From contig MU270047.1 of the NCBI GenBank assembly GCA_021432635.1, positions 1 to 64,000 on the forward strand: DNA of 64,000 nt. The letters are read 5' to 3'. A program made the position numbers and the translations under genes. Shown in pieces: positions 37,323-47,199 of this stretch. The stretch comes from Thozetella sp. PMI_491 (taxonomy: Eukaryota; Ascomycota; Sordariomycetes; Chaetosphaeriales; Chaetosphaeriaceae). Each line of letters opens with the position of its first letter. Position 1 is the stretch's first letter. The notes under the pieces were generated by a model. The model was not told where the DNA came from, did not search any database, and saw only the letters and a program-made list of their open reading frames with translations.

Positions 37323-38141
37323 CTATTGAGTAGACTCTTGTACAGCTGCGCTTTCTGCGGGTCCTGCCGCTTCTCCGATGTCTTTCTTTGGAGCCGGGCC
37401 GTCGATGAACAGTCTCAGCTGAGCGCCGAGGCTACCTTGTGTCGGCTTGTATTCTTTGGTCCCTGGAACCTCTGCGATTGTCTGCTGTACGAGCTCTAGA
37501 ACTTCTGCTGCCTCCTCCTTAGTGGCTCGCTTCTTCTTGTCCCTGCCGGTCTTATTCATCAAGAGTATCTGTACCCGCAGGCCTTTTTCCAAGAAAGACT
37601 TGAGCTGGCGCAGTCGTGTGCGCAAGTCGTTGGGAGCTATGGCCCAGTTCAGCTCTATCTCCTTGGTGCGGATAGCTAGTTTGCGTGCGGCCTTCTGCTT
37701 TTCGAGTTCCTCCTGCTCCTTGCGCCGCTCCTCTTGCAGATCCGCGATCTTGCAGATCGGCCATTTGAACGGCGGCTCTCCTCCCTCAGCGAGTGTCTTC
37801 CGGTCGGGCACTGCGATGACCACGAGCGACTCACGCTGCCGATCCAAGCTCTCTAACAGGGCGCGTGTACGCTGAGGATCGGAGAGGGTTCCGTCGGGAG
37901 AGCGGAGGATGACGAAGAGCGACGTGATGGCTTCGTCACGCGGGAATCTCTTGACAGGCCGGGTGGAGGCACTGTTGGGCTTAGGGGTGCCTTTCCCGTA
38001 TGTTCGAATTTGGAGATTGATACCGGTCGGAAAAGCAGGAATGAAAGGCCGCAGAGGCTGCCATTGTAGCTCCCTCGTGCTCTGGAAGAAGACCCTGCGG
38101 AGGGCGGTAGCTGAACTGAAGAGGCACGTCGTGGTTCGCAT
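37323..38141 (-). CDS. AIM23: Mitochondrial translation initiation factor IF3
   Basis: Intronless, 272 residues. mIF3 prevents premature joining of mitochondrial ribosomal subunits and helps select initiator tRNA (yeast Aim23). The N-terminus (MRTTTCLFSSATALRRVFFQSTRE) is a typical mitochondrial presequence. The IF3 N-domain-like part runs through DEAITSLFVILRSPDGTLSDPQ, followed by a charged helical linker (ADLQEERRKEQEELEKQKAA), and the C-domain has the family hallmark KEIELNWAIAPNDLRTRLRQLKSFLEKGLRVQILL. A Lys/Arg cluster (KTGRDKKKRATKEEA) and an acidic/Ala tail follow. The gene is head to head with IMP1, with 402 bp between start codons. Confidence 0.88.
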   Translation of the reverse strand: MRTTTCLFSSATALRRVFFQSTRELQWQPLRPFIPAFPTGINLQIRTYGKGTPKPNSASTRPVKRFPRDEAITSLFVILRSPDGTLSDPQRTRALLESLDRQRESLVVIAVPDRKTLAEGGEPPFKWPICKIADLQEERRKEQEELEKQKAARKLAIRTKEIELNWAIAPNDLRTRLRQLKSFLEKGLRVQILLMNKTGRDKKKRATKEEAAEVLELVQQTIAEVPGTKEYKPTQGSLGAQLRLFIDGPAPKKDIGEAAGPAESAAVQESTQ

Positions 38142-38543
38142 GATGCAGTCTCCGCTGCCTGCTTGGTAAGTCGTGCGGCAACAGGATCCCGAGGGAAGGA
38201 GAGTATGTCCTCGAGAAAGACTGAAGGGAAGAGAGGGGACGCGCTGGGATGACTGGGTCTGTCTACTGCATATGTTGAGAGGGACCAGGGGTTATTGGAG
38301 GTCTGTGATAATTCTCCCAGGCATTGGACAGCTTGGAGAGACAAGCTTGGGGCTCCACTAAAATGCCTTGCTGGAGCTTTGCGGCCAATACATGTGCAGG
38401 GGTTATTTGTGGAGCCCTGTAGCTCTTGTCGCGCGATCCTCAGAAAGTCCAGCCTATTCTGTACCTACCTTTAAACCTAGACCTATTGTCGACCTTAGCT
38501 ATCTTTGCCTACCCCGAGGAAGTATGCAGGCTCTCTGGAGAGG
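38142..38543. promoter_or_regulatory. Divergent promoter of mIF3 and IMP1
   Basis: The 402 bp between the two start codons must contain both promoters. A TACCTACCT motif, recurrent in this window's intergenic DNA, is present near 38463. Shared control is inferred from position only. Confidence 0.5.
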
Positions 38544-39148
38544 ATGAGTAAAACCTCAATTACATGCTTGATGGCTCAATTCCTCCGCTACCTGGTCTCG
38601 CAGCTAGGCCCGCCTACCATTTTGGCCATCCAATCCGTCTCTGCCGCGCACTTGTTTTGGAAGCATGGGCTCGACTTGCGCTTCACCAGTGGAGCCTCCA
38701 TGCTGCCGACTCTCGAGGCAGATGGCGATGCGGTGTTGATATCGAACCTGCATCGGCACGGACGAGGCGTCAGCGTGGGAGACGTCGTAGCTTTCAAGAT
38801 CCCTGTGAACGACCACGATGGCATCAAGCGCGTGATCGGGCTCCCTGGCGATTTCGTCATGGTCGACACACCAGAGAGCGGGAGCGAGACGATGGTCCAG
38901 GTACGAGGGCGGGAAATTGCACAGATGATGAGAAATGAGACTGGAACTGACCTTTGCGCTTCCTCTCGTCCAAGGTTCCCCCAGGTCACTGCTGGGTTGT
39001 AGGAGACAATATGCTAGCCTCGAGGGATTCTAGACTGTACGGACCGATTCCCTTGGCCATGGTCAGGGGCAAAGTTCTTGCCAGAGTGTGGCCTTTTTCA
39101 GAAAGCAAATGGCTTAGGAACCCCTTGAAGCGGCCGGAGAACCACTGA
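38544..39148 (+). CDS. IMP1: Mitochondrial inner membrane peptidase subunit 1 (IMP1)
   Basis: Signal peptidase I-type (family S26) serine protease that removes sorting signals from proteins delivered to the intermembrane space. Two exons, 38544-38900 and 38975-39148, with a 74-bp intron, give 176 residues. All family boxes are present: the Ser52 nucleophile in SGASMLPTL, Lys95 general base in [11 protein letters not shown], and the C-terminal [17 protein letters not shown] box. One hydrophobic N-terminal helix ([15 protein letters not shown]) should anchor it in the inner membrane. The ATG at 38544 was chosen for its good start context (AGG ATG A); a start at 38571 would give 167 residues and cannot be excluded. 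Confidence 0.92.
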
Positions 39149-39776
39149 ACCGTTGCTATAACCGCTACGGCTCCTGACCTAGACGCATACGACGACCCTT
39201 GAACGGCCCGCCGGGTGGCCCGGCAGTGGAAGGACAAGGTTACTAACAGGCTATGGCTGCCAAAATCTCAATGTGAGCAAAAAAAACTGGATATCACTTC
39301 GACTCTGTCTAATTACATTTCTTAGCACACGGCCAGGCCGTATCGGCCTCGGCTCTCCGGAAGGTATAAGAGCGAAGAGAACTAAGGGAAGAGCGGAATA
39401 AGAGAGGGTCCAGGACCGCAACCGTGAGGTCTTCCGGGGGAGCCGTCATGTTGTTAGATAACAAAGGGAAAATGAGCCTTGCCAAGGCGGAGGGCTTGAT
39501 ATCGTCTTTTTGGAAATGATCACCCTTGCCGCGAATGCTTCCGTGCTTCCGTGCTTCCGTGTCCCCCTTTCCTCCGAATACCAAAACATCGAAAAGCAAA
39601 ACACAGTCGACGGTGCCCCCCTTCGACCCGGGGGTGGCGTGTCACTTCCATGTATTAAAATCGATCAATGCCGACGCCACCAACACCGCGCCAAATCCTA
39701 TGCTGAAGGGAATAAGCCAGGAAACAGTTGACAGGGAGAGAGGAATGATGGTTGCTGAAGCCAGTCTTGAACTCGA
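39149..39776. other. Convergent intergenic region with a short tandem repeat
   Basis: About 0.6 kb between the 3' ends of IMP1 (+) and VAC8 (-). Contains about three copies of GCTTCCGT at 39537-39561. No other gene seen. Confidence 0.5.
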
Positions 39777-41911
39777 TTAGCCCTCGATGTGACTCTTCGT
39801 CCCACCCTGGCCAAGGAGTTCAAGGCAGCGCTGGGCAAGGCTGACAACCTCTCCCTCGTCTTCATCCTCGAGCTCATTATCCGACTCGATTTGCCGGTTC
39901 GCAATCTGCTTGACCATCTCTGTGATGTCTTCTGACTTGCCGATCAGCCCGATCAGCTTCTTGTCCTCAGATTCGAGGAGTTGGAGGAGGGTCCAGATGG
40001 CGATGTGCTGAAAGGTCGCGTCCCCGCTGCCGAGGAATCGGTTCAGGTATCCATGGATGCCTTCGCTGGGTTCCATCCAGTTGCGGATAAAGATGTTGTA
40101 GTCTCCCACTGGGCATCGAGTTAGCTTTTAACGATATTCGAGGCATGTACAATTAGTTGACTAACCTTTCGACGAGAGATTACCGAGGGCGGCCGCGCTA
40201 TTGCCTTGCACCTCGATGCTAGGCGACTTCGTTAGAGGGATCAACACGTCAAAGACGCCAAGCTCGAGTAAGTTGGTCTTGAGCTCGTCGCTCAGCGCCA
40301 GGACGGCAATCGCGGCCGTCATCTCGGATTGGACAGGGACGGGGACCTCTAGCACCAGCTGCTTGCACTTTTGAACCGCTCCTGCGTCTAGCACCAGCGC
40401 TTTGTTCCGGTCCGAGCTGGCTGCTAGGTTCCTGAGGGTGGAGATCGCATGGCATTGGATGTCTTCGTTATCGGTAGACCCCAAGAGGTCCACCAGGGGC
40501 TTCAAGAAGCCTGCATCGATAATTGGCGACTCGTTCATGGGGTGAATGGAAATGTTCCGGATGCATGCCACCGCGGATAATATGAGGGGAAGATAAGACG
40601 ACTGGAGTAGGCGGAGGAGGGGCCCGAGACCATTCGCTCGTACAATCTCCAGCTGATACTTCTCGTCCGAGGCAAGATTTCGGAGTGCGAGCGCGGCCTG
40701 GCACTGAACCTTGGGGGAGGATGAGTCCATGAGGTTGACCAGGGAAGTCACCAGGCGGGGCTCAGACGAGGCGAGCTTCCGTCGGTTGTTCGCATCCACG
40801 GCGATGTTACTCAAGGCAGTAGTGCAGTAATACTGCACATCGACGTCCTGAGACGACAGAAGCTGTACTAGCACGGGGATGGCACCGGCATTTACAAGCT
40901 GCTGCCGGTTCTCGTCTGCTCGGTGTTAGCTGGGCCACGACACGTGTTGCATCTGACAAGGAGAGCCTACCGGAATGCGTCATGTTTAGGAGTGCGCCGG
41001 TAGCATTTCGCTGGACTCTCATATCTCTCGACTTTGCCAGGCGTGTCAAGGGTCCCAAAGCTCCGGAGCGGGCAATTTTGGCCTTGTTGTCCTCGTGGGT
41101 AGCCAGGTTAGTAATGCAGCCGACAGCATTGCATTGAACCTCGACATTGGTAGACATCATCTGCCGAATCAGGGGTGTCAAGCCGCCGAGGGCCACGATC
41201 AAGACCTTGTTCTCGGCTGCAGCGGGGGATTAGCGACATCTCGAAGCAGCCGGCAGTGCCACTTACTGTTGACAGCAAGGTTGCCGAGCGCGGCACTAGC
41301 GGCACGTTGTACCTCGATGTCTGGACTCTGTAGTAGGAACAAGATGGGCTCAAGGGTGTCGCGATCAACTTCTCGAACATCTAAGCAACAAGGTTAGCCC
41401 CAGCCCAGGAGAGACCCGCCAAAACATCCGCGAGGCGAACGAGCGTCTCGAGTGCAGTCCACGCCGCCCTAGCTTTGAGCAAAGGACATCGTCGTTGGCG
41501 GTGGGATCGCCTTGTTCGGCCTAGCTACGTACCTCTCTCTGTGATCTCGGCGAAAGTCAAGCTCGCGCTGCGCTGCAGGTCGATGTTGTCCGAGAAGACG
41601 AGAGTGCTAAGCGCCCGGAGGGGTTCCCCGGAGAAAAAGTCGGTCTCGCCGCGCTATTCTATCGTCAGCACAAGGCATGAGGCGGCAATATCGGGTAGGA
41701 TATCGGGCGGTAAAGGGAGAAGTGGGGGATGGTCGACGCACATTCTCGAGGTACTGCAGAAGCTCGGCTACGGCCTCACGTTCGCTGTCGGCAAGCACGT
41801 TCTCGTACAATCCATCACGGGATTTTCCTGCGCGAGGTCAGCCGGACGAGGTTGCAAAACAATAGAATGAGCTTCAGTACCTCCGCAGCATGTCGAGTTG
41901 CAAGCACCCAT
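39777..41911 (-). CDS. VAC8: Vacuolar armadillo-repeat protein VAC8
   Basis: Membrane-anchored scaffold of the vacuole, needed for vacuole inheritance, nucleus-vacuole junctions and the cytoplasm-to-vacuole/autophagy route. Seven exons (41911-41881, 41827-41742, 41653-41533, 41380-41267, 41216-40971, 40915-40166, 40108-39777) with six introns of 50-153 bp give 559 residues, close to yeast Vac8 (578). The N-terminus [11 protein letters not shown] has the myristoylation Gly2 and palmitoylation Cys4, Cys8 and Cys9 of the family. About eleven armadillo repeats follow (for example [85 protein letters not shown]). The end is acidic ([24 protein letters not shown]). Every intron keeps the frame and falls at conserved repeat junctions. 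Confidence 0.96.
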
Positions 41912-43733
41912 GGCTACTAGAGGGGGGTGGGAGAGCTGTGTCGTCGGCGACTCTCTCTCCCTCAGAGCGGGCTGTGGAATCTAAGAAACCTGATGAGCTT
42001 CGGGGCTCGTACTCCGGTCGTCGGCGGTTCTGATGTGGACGAGGCAGTCCAGAAGCTTCAGCGATGCAGATAGTATTAGGGGAGCATCATTGATGATTGT
42101 TCCGGCGCGGGTAGGGATGACTAGCACTCGACAGTGCCGTCGGAGGGGGTTGATGAAAGTTGATTTGTTTTGGCGGGTCAGATCCAGGCACTGGCACAAG
42201 ACTACGCAGGCCGGTCATGAGTCGAAGCTGCCTTCATTGGCAGGAATTTGGGGTGTGACGGAGATGGCCCGAGCGCCTTGCTCCCTGGCAAGCTGGTGGA
42301 CCCTTCCGGCTCTGCAGGAGCTTCCAAAGGGTGGGATGGAAGCCTTGCAGCTAGCACATGGACCTCGAAAGTCTCACTTGACGCACCCCCAACCTGGCCA
42401 CTTTGACTGGTGGGCGCCGACAAAGGTGGCTCGAGGTCATGCCTCCCGGAGGCCATACCTCCTTCGTAATGCCAGCATGGGCAGCCAGCCCAGCAGACGG
42501 TTCGACACTTGCTCGAGTCACCCAGCGATGGCCGCCGTCGGCTGGTGCGAACCATCATTTTGGTGTGTACGTACCTACTGTACCTAGGTACCTAACTACG
42601 CTGGGCACCTACCCAAGGTGGATAGACAGTAGCGTAAAACAGCAGCGCAGTAAACTCTGGAATCGTCCACCACAACTTTGGTATAAGCAAAGCTTCATTC
42701 AATGTTTGGCTGGAGATATATTTTCGAGATCTAAAAGAAAAAGAATACATGGAGCATATCCACAGCCGATTTTCTTCTGGCACACTTGCACAATAGTGAA
42801 CAAGCCGGCATCTCCGAAGCTAGGTCTACAACGATCCTAACCACACATATGCGAAAACCCTGTTATATGTGTCACTAAACTGCTGCATCTTCACCAACTG
42901 ACCCCAAGATACCATGATCAAGTTATCCAGGGCAGTGAAACGACCATTTGCTTCAGTTCGGCAAGCCTGGGATGATTACAAACTTGGGCGCCCAACGCGC
43001 TGCCAGAAGACAAAGATCGAGCCATGCGGCACTGGTCGTGATACCGCGGCGGAGTATGGGGCGGCGACCCAGTGGAAAGAAAGCATGCTTCCAAATCTGC
43101 ACCCTAGTGAAGGAAAGCAAGGGCCAAGGTCCCCCAAATTTCCCGCATTTGCCCGAAGAGGATGTCACTGCCAAAGACAGGCGGAATGCCCTTGGGGATC
43201 GATAGGTCCCTACTCCGTAGTAGGAGGTGGGAGAGCAAATACAGTAAATGCAGAATTTAAAGGGTAAAAATTCCACTCTAGCATTTTGCAATCGATCTGC
43301 TGCAACTGCCGTCGGCACGGAGCCACGAAGTGTCCTCTCTAAGACACAAAGCAAGTTTATCTTGCAGCGCGGAAGAGGGCCGTGGCGGAACATCCCAAGC
43401 CAGGGTTGCCGACGATCAACGACCAAGGTGCGCTGGACCAACTGGACCCCGGACAGGTCTTATCAAGGGCAGCTGCTGTGTAGCGGACCAACGATAAACT
43501 CCCCGCTTCCCCCCCCCCCCTCGCGGAGGAACAAACGCAGCGCGGCCCGCACGCAGACTAAGCCCCAGTGTCTACTGAAGGTGGAAAAGGGCATCCAAAA
43601 TACCACGAACGGGCGATTTTTTTTATACGCAGACGACCAGAGGTGCCGCCTTCATTGACTGTCCGATCTTGCATTTCGGAAACTGCCTTCCCCGGACCAC
43701 CCAGCGCCCGATGCCTGTTCCACGACCGCGATA
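41912..43733. other. Divergent intergenic region of VAC8 and SNF4
   Basis: About 1.8 kb between the VAC8 and SNF4 starts. No gene recognised. A dense TACCTA/TAGGTA cluster lies at about 42570-42615, and a run of 14 C at 43510-43523. It presumably holds both promoters and 5' leaders. Confidence 0.4.
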
Positions 43734-45319
43734 ATGGACGACGCCCCAGATACCCGTGCTTCTCTCGAAAAGCCCGATCCCAGCAGCTCAGCTGCCGGGA
43801 TCGCACCTCCTCACGCCTCGGCGAACGAGGGGAACTGGAATGGCCCTGGCACTGCCAGCGGCACGGGGCACCCCCAAGCGCAACCGCCACCACCGCTAGC
43901 CGCGCTGGCGAGACATACCGGTCACGAGCTCCCCTTTGTCGCGCCGTCCTCGTACCTTCGCCCAAAACTCAACAGTCGTACAATGTCAGATAAGACGGCC
44001 AGCCCCTTGGATCGGGAGCAGATGCAGGGCTTGGTGAGCATCTTCCCCGAGACACCTATCTCCCCCCGCCTCTCCCAGCTTTGTTTTTGCGGCCGAGGCC
44101 CAGGAGCGAGCGTGCCCTCTACCGGGCAAGGGAGGTTCCCGCCTGAGGAGGAGAGGGGGGGGGGAGCGTTTCCCAAGCCGCCCCGAACCTCTTTCCACGA
44201 GTGCTGACAGGTTTGACCCTCACTGCAGAGGGGCGTCCGCGAGTTCCTCAAAGTCCGAACCAGCTACGATGTCCTGCCGCTCTCGTTCCGATTGGTTATC
44301 CTCGACAATGACCTCCTCATCAAGAAGAGCCTGAACATCTTGATCCAAAATAGTATGGTAACACCGAGCTAGCCGCCCCGGGTTCCGGTGCTGGGTTCCA
44401 TGGGGAGAGAGACGCACGGCTGACCTGGGACTCATAGACATCGTCTCTGCCCCTCTCTGGGACTCGCGGAACTCGACTTTTGCGGGACTCTTGACGAGTA
44501 CAGACTTCATCAATGTCATCCAGTACTACTGCCAGTTCCCAGACGAGATCAATGAGGTGGACCAGTTTCGGCTGAGCAGCCTCCGAGGTATGTGGGCCAC
44601 CGAGGGGGAGGGAAGGGTGGTGTGGCCTTCTTTGCTAAGCCTTGTGCACCCCAGATATCGAGAAGGCGATTGGTGTTACTCCTCTGGAAACCCTATCTGT
44701 GCATCCTATGCGGCCGCTGTATGAGGCCTGCCGCCGCATGCTCAAGACCCGTGCCCGCAGGATCCCCCTTGTCGACAGAGACGACGAGACGGGACGCGAG
44801 ACGGTGGTCAGCGTCATCACGCAGTACCGTATCCTCAAGTTTATTGCCGTCAACAACGAACAGCACACAATGCTCCTGAAGAAGACGATAAAAGAGATCC
44901 AGTTGGGCACGTACAAGAACCTGGCGACTGCGAGCATGGACAGTACGGTGTTGGATGTGATCCACCTCATGGTCAAGTACAATATTTCGGCGATCCCCAT
45001 CCTCGACAGGGACAACCGGCTGCTCAACGTCTTCCAAGCCGTCGATGTTATCCCGTGCATCCGGGGTGGAGCGTACGAGGAGCTCTCGTCAAGCGTAGGC
45101 GACGCGCTGTCGAAGCGAGCCGACGACTTTGCTGGCATCTACACGTGCGGCGAGGACGACCGCCTAGACTCCATCTTCGACACTGTTCGAAAGTCCCGGG
45201 TCCACAGGCTGGTAGTGGTGGACGACGACTACCGGCTCAAGGGCATCATATCACTTTCGGACATCCTCAAATACGTCCTGCTTTATGGCGAGGAGGAAGA
45301 CAGCATCCGGACTACGTAA
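43734..45319 (+). CDS. SNF4: AMP-activated kinase (SNF1) gamma subunit SNF4
   Basis: Nucleotide-sensing regulatory subunit of the Snf1/AMPK complex, which controls carbon and energy metabolism. Four exons, 43734-44033, 44229-44352, 44438-44587 and 44655-45319, with introns of 195, 85 and 67 bp, give 412 residues. After a Pro/Ala-rich N-terminal extension the SNF4 core is plain: REFLKVRTSYDVLPLSFRLVILD, then KKSLNILIQN...IVSAPLWDS, LLTSTDFINVIQYY and a second half with ISAIPILDRDNRLLNVF and VHRLVVVDDDYRLKGIISLSDILKYVLL. Four CBS motifs are expected; two lie in the last exon. The splice at 44352/44438 yields Asn where relatives often have Ser or Gly, which is acceptable. VAC8 lies divergently upstream. 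Confidence 0.93.
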
Positions 45320-46235
45320 GTAGTGGAGCGCGGCCGAGGCCATCGGGTTTACGGATCGGGTGTTCGTTTGTGATATGCATTTGGCAAGGCGTCTCAGGGG
45401 GGGGGCAGGGGCGGCTATTAGGATGGAAGGAATACCACGATATTCCCTATAGAGTGGCTCTTGAGCTGTTAGCCGAGCCGGGTTTCAGCCTCCGTACCTT
45501 TACCTGGAATTAACGAGCTAGCTTGTTCTACCCTGTGCTTTGTTCTGCGCTTAGTCTAGTTTTCTCGATCGTGGAGCGTAGACCTGAGTATTAAGCCTCA
45601 ACATCCCTCATGTCGAAGGGTCCTGATGCTCACCATGTATTGCGTTGAAGTATCTAAACCGACTGTCAGAGCCTATAGACCCAGCCCGACATGCCAATCC
45701 TAAGCGGTTACTGCTTCAGCTCCAAGCAAGGTTGGGGAGGGAAGTGATACAGCCGCTGTCAGCTCAGCGGCGAAGGGTATAGCCTACCAGGTGTGTTCGA
45801 AGTTCGGATTGCTAGATCGGCACCGTTAGCTTGGGGAAGGGCGAGGATGTAGTATGAATGGAAGCACCACCCTGACTTGAGGACTATGCTTTAGCCGTGG
45901 CCACGCCCCAAGGATGTCGGCGAACGCGCCAGCACCGAGCTACGGTGGGGAACAGAGGCTTGATCCCTTATTTTCTCTGAACAGAAAGACCCGGCGGATT
46001 CGCCGGAGCTGACACTGGGACAGACACATGACTGGAGAATTCAGCGAGAAGCAGCGGCACGAGAAGCTGTCGTGGTGCAAGGAGGTATGAAGGCTAGCGC
46101 TGAAGGTTTCCGCCTCCCTGTCTGTGAACTGATACATATATGCTTGGCCGTTTAGTGAATGGCTTCCTCTGGACTTCGGGACCTTTCTTTCCTTCCTTCT
46201 CCAGCAGCGTTATAAATCTGTGCGAGGAACCAGCT
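45320..46235. other. Convergent intergenic region
   Basis: About 0.9 kb between the 3' ends of SNF4 (+) and the small membrane protein gene (-). It has a run of 10 G near 45402 but no recognised gene. Confidence 0.5.
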
Positions 46236-46611
46236 TTATGCAGTTACTCCGGTCTCTTCCGCCTCCCTCTGTGCCCTCCGTGCCCTCTTCTCCAAAATCG
46301 CCGCCTTTCGCTCACTGAGAATAGCGCTCTGCCTTTCGTCCACACCCTGTAGCCAATAGCCAAAGCTGGCGCCACATGCCGCAAACACCGGGTACGCCCA
46401 TAATGACTGCTTGTTGAAGAAAGGTCGCATCTCGATGCCGAGCTGCCAGAAGCGGGTGGCAAGACCTAGCTAGAGCGTTAGAATACAAGCCATGGGATAA
46501 ATCGCGCAGGACGCCTAGGGTCCCAAACGTCTCTCGGGGTGCCAATGGATGGGGAGGATGCCGGAGGGTAGACGAACCGAAGCCGGTCCAGAAGAGGACT
46601 CGATGCACCAT
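46236..46611 (-). CDS. Small membrane protein, possibly a complex I accessory subunit
   Basis: Two exons, 46611-46578 and 46465-46236, with a 112-bp GT-AG intron preceded by a TTCTAAC branch site, give 87 residues. The product starts MVHRVLFWTGFGLATRFWQLGIEM, contains one hydrophobic segment (LWAYPVFAACGASFGYWL, about residues 36-53) and ends in a charged helix rich in Arg, Lys and Glu (RKAAILEKRARRAQREAE). Size, single helix and charged tail resemble the fungal NADH:ubiquinone oxidoreductase 14-kDa/NUXM-like subunit. That identification is from memory of the family and is not certain. It is head to head with the SHG1-domain gene. Confidence 0.7.
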
Positions 46612-47199
46612 TTTGAAAGGCTTTTGTTTGACGGCGGCAGCCTCCGATAGACAACAAGGAAACTCTAGTGAGCGGAGGGGTGAGGGAGCCGGGGCCGCAA
46701 TTGGGGTCGGGCTGGATGGGTTCGATTGAAGTCGTTGATTGAGGCTCGGAATGAGGTCAAGCTCGGAGACGAAGCTGGCGGCGATAGAAGCTCCACTCGT
46801 CCCGCCAGCGCGTCTGTTCGGCAAGTCCAGATTTTCCGGCGCCTGCGAGGGCCCCCTTGGGAAGTTTGACCCTACCAAAACGGACTGGTCCGTGCCTGCA
46901 CTGGCACCCCGGCACGCCCGGCCAGCGCCTAGCCCCACCAAAATTTCAACGCGCCGCCTGAGCCAGGGGTCACAAGCTCCCAGGGTCGTTGTCCTTCGCT
47001 GCGAAACTTCACCGCGCGGGAGGGCTGCAAAGAACGGAACCAGAGCTCAGGCGAGTGCCCAAATTCCGCCCACCTCATGAGTTCAATGGCGTAAGCGCAC
47101 ACATCTTCCGGAGAGCCGTTCCACCGCGGCGGCGAACCTCGCGCGCACCTTCTCAGCTTCCGCCCAACCAGAACGGAGCCTCGTGTGCATACCACCACC
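46612..47199. promoter_or_regulatory. Divergent promoter region
   Basis: The 588 bp between the start codons of the small membrane protein gene and the SHG1-domain gene. It must contain both promoters. The SHG1 start lies in an ideal context (CCACCATGG). Confidence 0.45.
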
